In this document: positions 18,243 to 21,845 of the stretch, one piece after another
Layout: every line of letters starts with the position of its first letter
Numbering within the stretch: position 1 is the first letter of the stretch
NCBI GenBank assembly: GCA_034698045.1
Contig: JAQGAU010001040.1
Span: forward strand, 1-21,845
Source of the DNA: Paramacrobiotus richtersi
Taxonomy: Eukaryota > Tardigrada > Eutardigrada > Parachela > Macrobiotidae
Reading direction: 5' to 3'
Length of the DNA: 21,845 nucleotides
The notes under the pieces: model-generated
Database searches by the model: none
What the model was told of the DNA's origin: nothing
The model's input: only the letters and a program-made list of their open reading frames with translations
Made by a program: the position numbers and the translations under genes

Positions 18243-18455
18243 TCATCCACGGCCCGGTCGACGTTTGGTGCGCTGGGCGCTGGCCCACATCTGGTAGGCG
18301 TCCGCCTCGGGGGCGTAGTCCATCTGGCGGGCGTAGTGCATTCGGGGCGCGAACTCGGTTTCCTCCTCATCGTAGTTGTGGTAATAGGCGCTGCTCACGG
18401 CGACGCAGGCCGACACGATCAGGGCCACGAACATCAGTGACTTTAGCAGGTGCAT
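18243..18455 (-). CDS. Small secreted peptide precursor, copy 2
   Basis: 70-aa single-exon paralogue of the peptide at 12141-12353, on the opposite strand and converging on it. 59 of 70 residues match. Eleven differ: 2, 6 and 9 in the signal peptide, 29-33 in the acidic patch, and 56, 58 and 59. The acidic patch changes from NDDDN to DEEET, so charge is kept while residues change. Residues 34-55 and 60-70, including the KRR at 64-66 and PGRG end, are identical. Signal peptide and cleavage site after Ala23 are kept. This pattern suggests selection on the core and the basic tail. Upstream DNA is also shared with copy 1. Family unknown; a processed peptide hormone, neuropeptide-like or other secreted effector is possible. 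Confidence 0.85.
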   Translation of the reverse strand: MHLLKSLMFVALIVSACVAVSSAYYHNYDEEETEFAPRMHYARQMDYAPEADAYQMWASAQRTKRRPGRG

Positions 18456-18465
18456 CGTTGGACGT

Positions 18466-18674
18466 TATCGTTTAACAGAGTTAAGGATTTAGGATAACAG
18501 GCTGACAAGCAGTGAATGCTTACTGAAAAAAGATTCGAATGACGAGCTTAGAGTTTTGTTGGCACTGCTTAACGTGGTAAAGCAAAAATCTTGTTGCTAA
18601 GAGCAGCTGATAATTGTCAGTTTTGTCGTGAAATTTCCGTTACAGATTTGGCGCCACCTGCAGGGTTGAGGCAG
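18466..18674 (-). promoter_or_regulatory. Duplicated upstream region of the second peptide gene
   Basis: Counterpart of 11924-12121. Blocks in order away from the ATG: 18466-18484 (19 bases identical), 18509-18519 (11 identical), 18529-18546 (18 identical), the CGTGGTAAAG and TCTTGTTGCT segments at about 18570-18600, and 18648-18674 (26 of 27). The distance from the ATG to the far block is 192 bp here and 190 bp in copy 1. Similarity stops just beyond 18674, which marks the duplication edge or the end of constrained sequence. Confidence 0.7.
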
Positions 18675-19834
18675 ATGGGCGGAAGTACGTCGGTCCATTG
18701 GCAATAATACAGAATGTTCAGTGTTTTCGCTATCAGCAGCTAAGTTGAGCCTTGCTCTTTCTGTTCCAACAATTAATACCAAGTCTTTTCCAAGCTAAGA
18801 AACAGTGTACTTGTTGTTGTATCACAGTACATACTAGCTTATACCAGCTACGTTCTTGCAATCGCACTGTAAGCAAATATGTCTCGGGTGATACATGAAG
18901 TACAAGTAAACAGTATGCAGCGAAATTACCAGCCGCTGGTTCTCCGCGGATGTTGCATCTACAATGAGTTTGTAACTGTACATACGTTATAGATTTAAGT
19001 TATTACTGAGACTGCAGTGATATCCGACATGAAGTGCATTAGTTTTGGTGTATCAGATTCTGCGCTACTTGTCGTTTAGTTCCGTTCGAAAATCGCTCGT
19101 CATCATCTTCTCGCAATGACGTACTGCAGACTAGTCGTATTTTTAAAGCACATCAGAGTGCCTGTTGTTATACATTATATATATGTGAAACAGAATAAAT
19201 GGTTCTGTGCAAAACTTTGAACTGCGCTCATATATTCGTTGATTTAAAAGATCAACTCTGTTGCAATAATCATCATGTCACTGTTGAATACAAAGAACTA
19301 CAACATGCACGTCAGTTGCCGTTAGCCCCTACCAGAAAAAACCTTATCAGATTATTATAGCAAATGACTATAATAAACATAGCATATGCATTACGGTATA
19401 TGCGTCATGTTAAATGTGTTAATAACTTTGAAACATATAGCTCGTCACCGTTTGTACTGGTGTTAAAGCAAACAAATTCATGTGCTCTGCCGCGGATTTT
19501 CCGTTTACACAGTTTGCGTTCATAAAACTGGTGCGGCACTGCTTAGGTGGTCCTGTGGGTGTTTAGGGGTGACAATAGCCATTTTCTTAATTTATTGCAT
19601 TATTAGCTAGATCTACTGATTTATTCCTTAATCCTTACTTATTTCTCCGTATTGCATGTACTTATTTTTTTGTGCGTCATTTCATCGAACTATATCTTCG
19701 TTGAGCTTCCGGTCAACCTCAACATCCCGAGGTCAAAGGAATCACAAAACAAGCCAATTAGACTAGCGTTTCTCATTTGTTAAAGCTCTTTCAGTGTGAC
19801 ATCCTGTATTTAACTTTGTTATGTTTGTTTACAG
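18675..19834. other. Intergenic stretch
   Basis: No gene or repeat recognised. At its right end a splice acceptor (tgtttacag, ending 19834) marks an intron that precedes the kinase-like sequence, so a 5' exon of that gene may lie within this region. Confidence 0.35.
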
Positions 19835-19853
19835 GAATAAAGGAAGCAAGAAA

Positions 19854-21545
19854 ATGAATGCGGTTCCAAGCAAGGTTGTATCCCCAAATAAAAACGCAAG
19901 GAAATGCGAAAAATACGAACTGACAGTATCGACCAAGTCAGTAATCACATTGGCCAAGGAGGCTTTCGGATTGTATACAAAGCAGCTTCTGTAAACCTCT
20001 GCGATGGCCTTGAAGCCGAGCATCTAGCAGTCAAGGCTACTCATTTGGATAAAAACGTAGAACTGCTGACTCAGCGTACGAAATGGAACAAGTTACGTCG
20101 ACATTTACAAAGGTTACCCGAATTCAGCCACGACCACTTCGTCAACTACCATAAAATCGCCATCTCTAAAGGATTATTGGGAGGGGCATCCATCGAAAAA
20201 AGATGATGGACTATCATACTGGTAAGTTAGTGAAATTATTAATTTTGGCAAACGTTACTTTTCAGTGCTTCACTTTTCCCATAAATTTTGTATTGCAGGT
20301 GGGGATTTAGCTAAACTGATACGCAACTTGCGGCAACAAAAGATTTTAATTGTTGAGCGAAGCAGATGCTTTGTCGTATATCATGCAGATTGCAGAAGGA
20401 CTCCAGTTTCTGCATATGCATGACAAAAAGATCATACACGGAGATCTGAAGCCAAGCAATATTCTCATCAAACAATCCCAGAATGGTGATAGAAACCTAG
20501 CCATCTGTGACCTGGACGATATTGTCCAGATGGAACGGGACGCTACTTGTTCACAGGATATTACAAACCTCCGTGGCACATGCCATTAATTATGTCGCCC
20601 GAGAATGAGATGCTTGTTGCTTGCTACTGGTTTGATCCCTTGTCGAAAAGAATGACCGAATTTCGAAAAAAATTTCCCTTTCGGACGGAATATCCACGAA
20701 AACCGATAACATTATGCGCGAGCTCGGTTTTGAACGGTCACTTTATGTTCCAAGCCAGCGACTTGCCAGCCCGCAACCAATTCGAGACATTCATATGGGA
20801 TGTACAAAACATAGGCGTCTACCCGTTTTGTTTTTTGGATCGTCAAAAGCCATGTACTGTCCAATAGCTATCATGGACAAAATTTATTTTTTGGGTTCAG
20901 ATGAGTCTGGTTGCATTGTGTTTCGAATGTTGGCTCTGCATGATAAAACGGTCGTTCCTCTTAGCTTACCGCCAAATCCCAAGCCGAATCGGTACATAGA
21001 TGATATCGATCCAATATTTTTTGCCGTGAATCCCCAATGCTGACAGAGTCTTTGAGAGTTGTTTTCGCATTTTACTTTGCAGGAACGAAACAGTATTTTG
21101 TGCAGCACGACATGGCAACCGGATCATCTGCTTCGGAAAGGACAATTTTGTAGCGGCATGGCATAACACCAGACCGCCGGTGTCGATCAAGTGTTGGTTA
21201 CCGGTGAATGGGATTCCTTACCGAATCTACGTGATCTGCGAAGAAGATTCGCTATGGTCGTATTGCAGAACACTGTTTATGCTTGGCGGCGTTGTCCACA
21301 CGTCTGAACTTCGCACATTGATATCTGATTATGGGCCAGCCGTCCTGGAAACTGACCCGAGTACTGGCCTACAGTCATGCCTGCGCTTGACGGAATATAA
21401 CCCTCAATTACCCATTTTCGGGTGCGCTACAATGAGTGAACCCGGATTCAAGCTGGCTTTTCAGAACTATATACACTGTAACTGTGGAGTACCTATTCCC
21501 GGCTTGCTGATTCCAGTGCCAGCCTTTCTTAAATTATGTTGCTAA
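19854..21545 (+). pseudogene. Protein kinase plus propeller-like protein, frameshifted
   Basis: Kinase landmarks occur in order but in different frames. The Gly loop IGQGGFRIVYKA and the Lys in AVKAT are near 19950-20035. The hinge MMDYHTGGDL spans an intron (20222-20298). SYIMQIAEGLQFLHMHDKKI and the catalytic loop HGDLKPSNIL lie at about 20370-20466. A CDLDD stands where DFG is expected, then RGTCH and MSPEN. Frame breaks lie near 19920, 20195-20210, 20345 and 20587 (with TAA), and one more is needed near 20690. From about 20860 to 21545 come beta-rich segments (DKIYFLGSDESGCIVF, NETVFCAARHGNRIICFG) that look like Kelch or WD-type blades, the last open from 21083 to the TAA. HGD instead of HRD and the lost DFG suggest kinase activity was already weakened. 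Neighbouring genes are intact, so decay is more likely than sequencing error, though one break is beside a run of six A. Confidence 0.7.
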
Positions 21546-21734
21546 TGTTTATGGTAAACGCAACGCTCACCTTTCTTTACTCACCGTGATGGCTTAACAG
21601 CCATATCATTTATGAGATCATAAAAGGTAATCAGACAAACGAAGGACATGTCCCGGTTCACACTTGAGGGCACCGTCCCCGTAGCAGCTCATTACCATGA
21701 ATTTCTGAATCGTGAAGCTTTGAGGTGCTGTAGT

Positions 21735-21845
21735 GTCGGAAGAACTACCGGTAACCAGCGGAGTTCCACAAGGATCTGTTCTTGGACCACTTTTGTTTAT
21801 TTGTTTATTCAACGAAATCCCGCTTTACATGACAAACGGCAGCTA
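21735..21845 (+). mobile_element. Non-LTR retrotransposon reverse transcriptase fragment
   Basis: The plus strand translates to SGVPQGSVLGPLLF followed by a hydrophobic segment and NEIP. This is the conserved reverse transcriptase block of LINE-type elements (SGVPQGS-LGPLLF-x-NDLP), found upstream of the catalytic Asp-Asp box. It runs off the window edge. In the same frame a TGA occurs about a dozen codons upstream, so the copy is probably decayed. 21546-21734, between the kinase pseudogene and this block, shows nothing else recognisable and may be more of the same element. Confidence 0.75.

Noticed and set aside
18095..18475. 126-codon plus-strand frame rich in Arg and Gly
   Set aside because: It is the antisense of peptide copy 2, whose signal peptide and paralogue make the minus strand the coding one.
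1..21845. CRISPR array, operon or bacterial features
   Set aside because: Spliced genes with GT-AG introns, poly(A) signals and animal protein families make this eukaryotic DNA; no regularly spaced direct repeats are present.

Overview
The window reads as nuclear DNA of a small-genome ecdysozoan animal, and a tardigrade is my best guess. That is inferred from the gene mix: a clip-domain serine protease homologue, a gustatory-receptor-like 7TM protein, BTB and F-box family members, and many short GT-AG introns of about 60-410 bp. No database search was possible. Exon models were built by hand from reading frame, splice sites and matching intron phases.

Layout. (1) 1-5.4 kb: an F-box gene (+, 1456-2655), a long stretch of weak or orphan ORFs including a Kelch-like remnant (-, about 3855-4199), and the 3' part of a secreted Kazal-domain gene (+, 4856-5394, three exons, poly(A) signal at 5552). 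(2) 5.8-7.2 kb: a two-exon BTB/POZ gene on the minus strand. (3) 8.3-11.4 kb: the best-supported gene, a six-exon clip-domain serine protease homologue (+). It has a TATA box, a signal peptide, a 6-Cys clip domain, a Gly/Pro-rich linker and a protease domain whose catalytic Ser is replaced by Gly. (4) 12.1-18.5 kb: a convergent pair of 70-aa secreted peptide genes (+ at 12141, - at 18455), 59/70 identical. Each carries about 200 bp of upstream DNA with the same ordered blocks. Between them lie a 63-bp tandem duplication, a ~0.5 kb imperfect inverted repeat, a gustatory-receptor-like gene (-, about 14.9-16.06 kb) and a possible ligand-binding receptor remnant (-, 16.7-17.07 kb). (5) 19.8-21.5 kb: a protein-kinase plus propeller-like gene broken by several frameshifts, called a pseudogene. 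(6) The right edge enters a decayed non-LTR retrotransposon reverse transcriptase.

The most interesting unit is the peptide pair. It combines a signal peptide, a variable acidic/tyrosine segment, an invariant core, an invariant basic C-terminus with a KRR processing site, and a duplicated promoter. I do not recognise it as a known peptide family. The protease homologue and the Kazal protein are both secreted and could belong to an extracellular protease or immune cascade, but nothing in the sequence links them directly.
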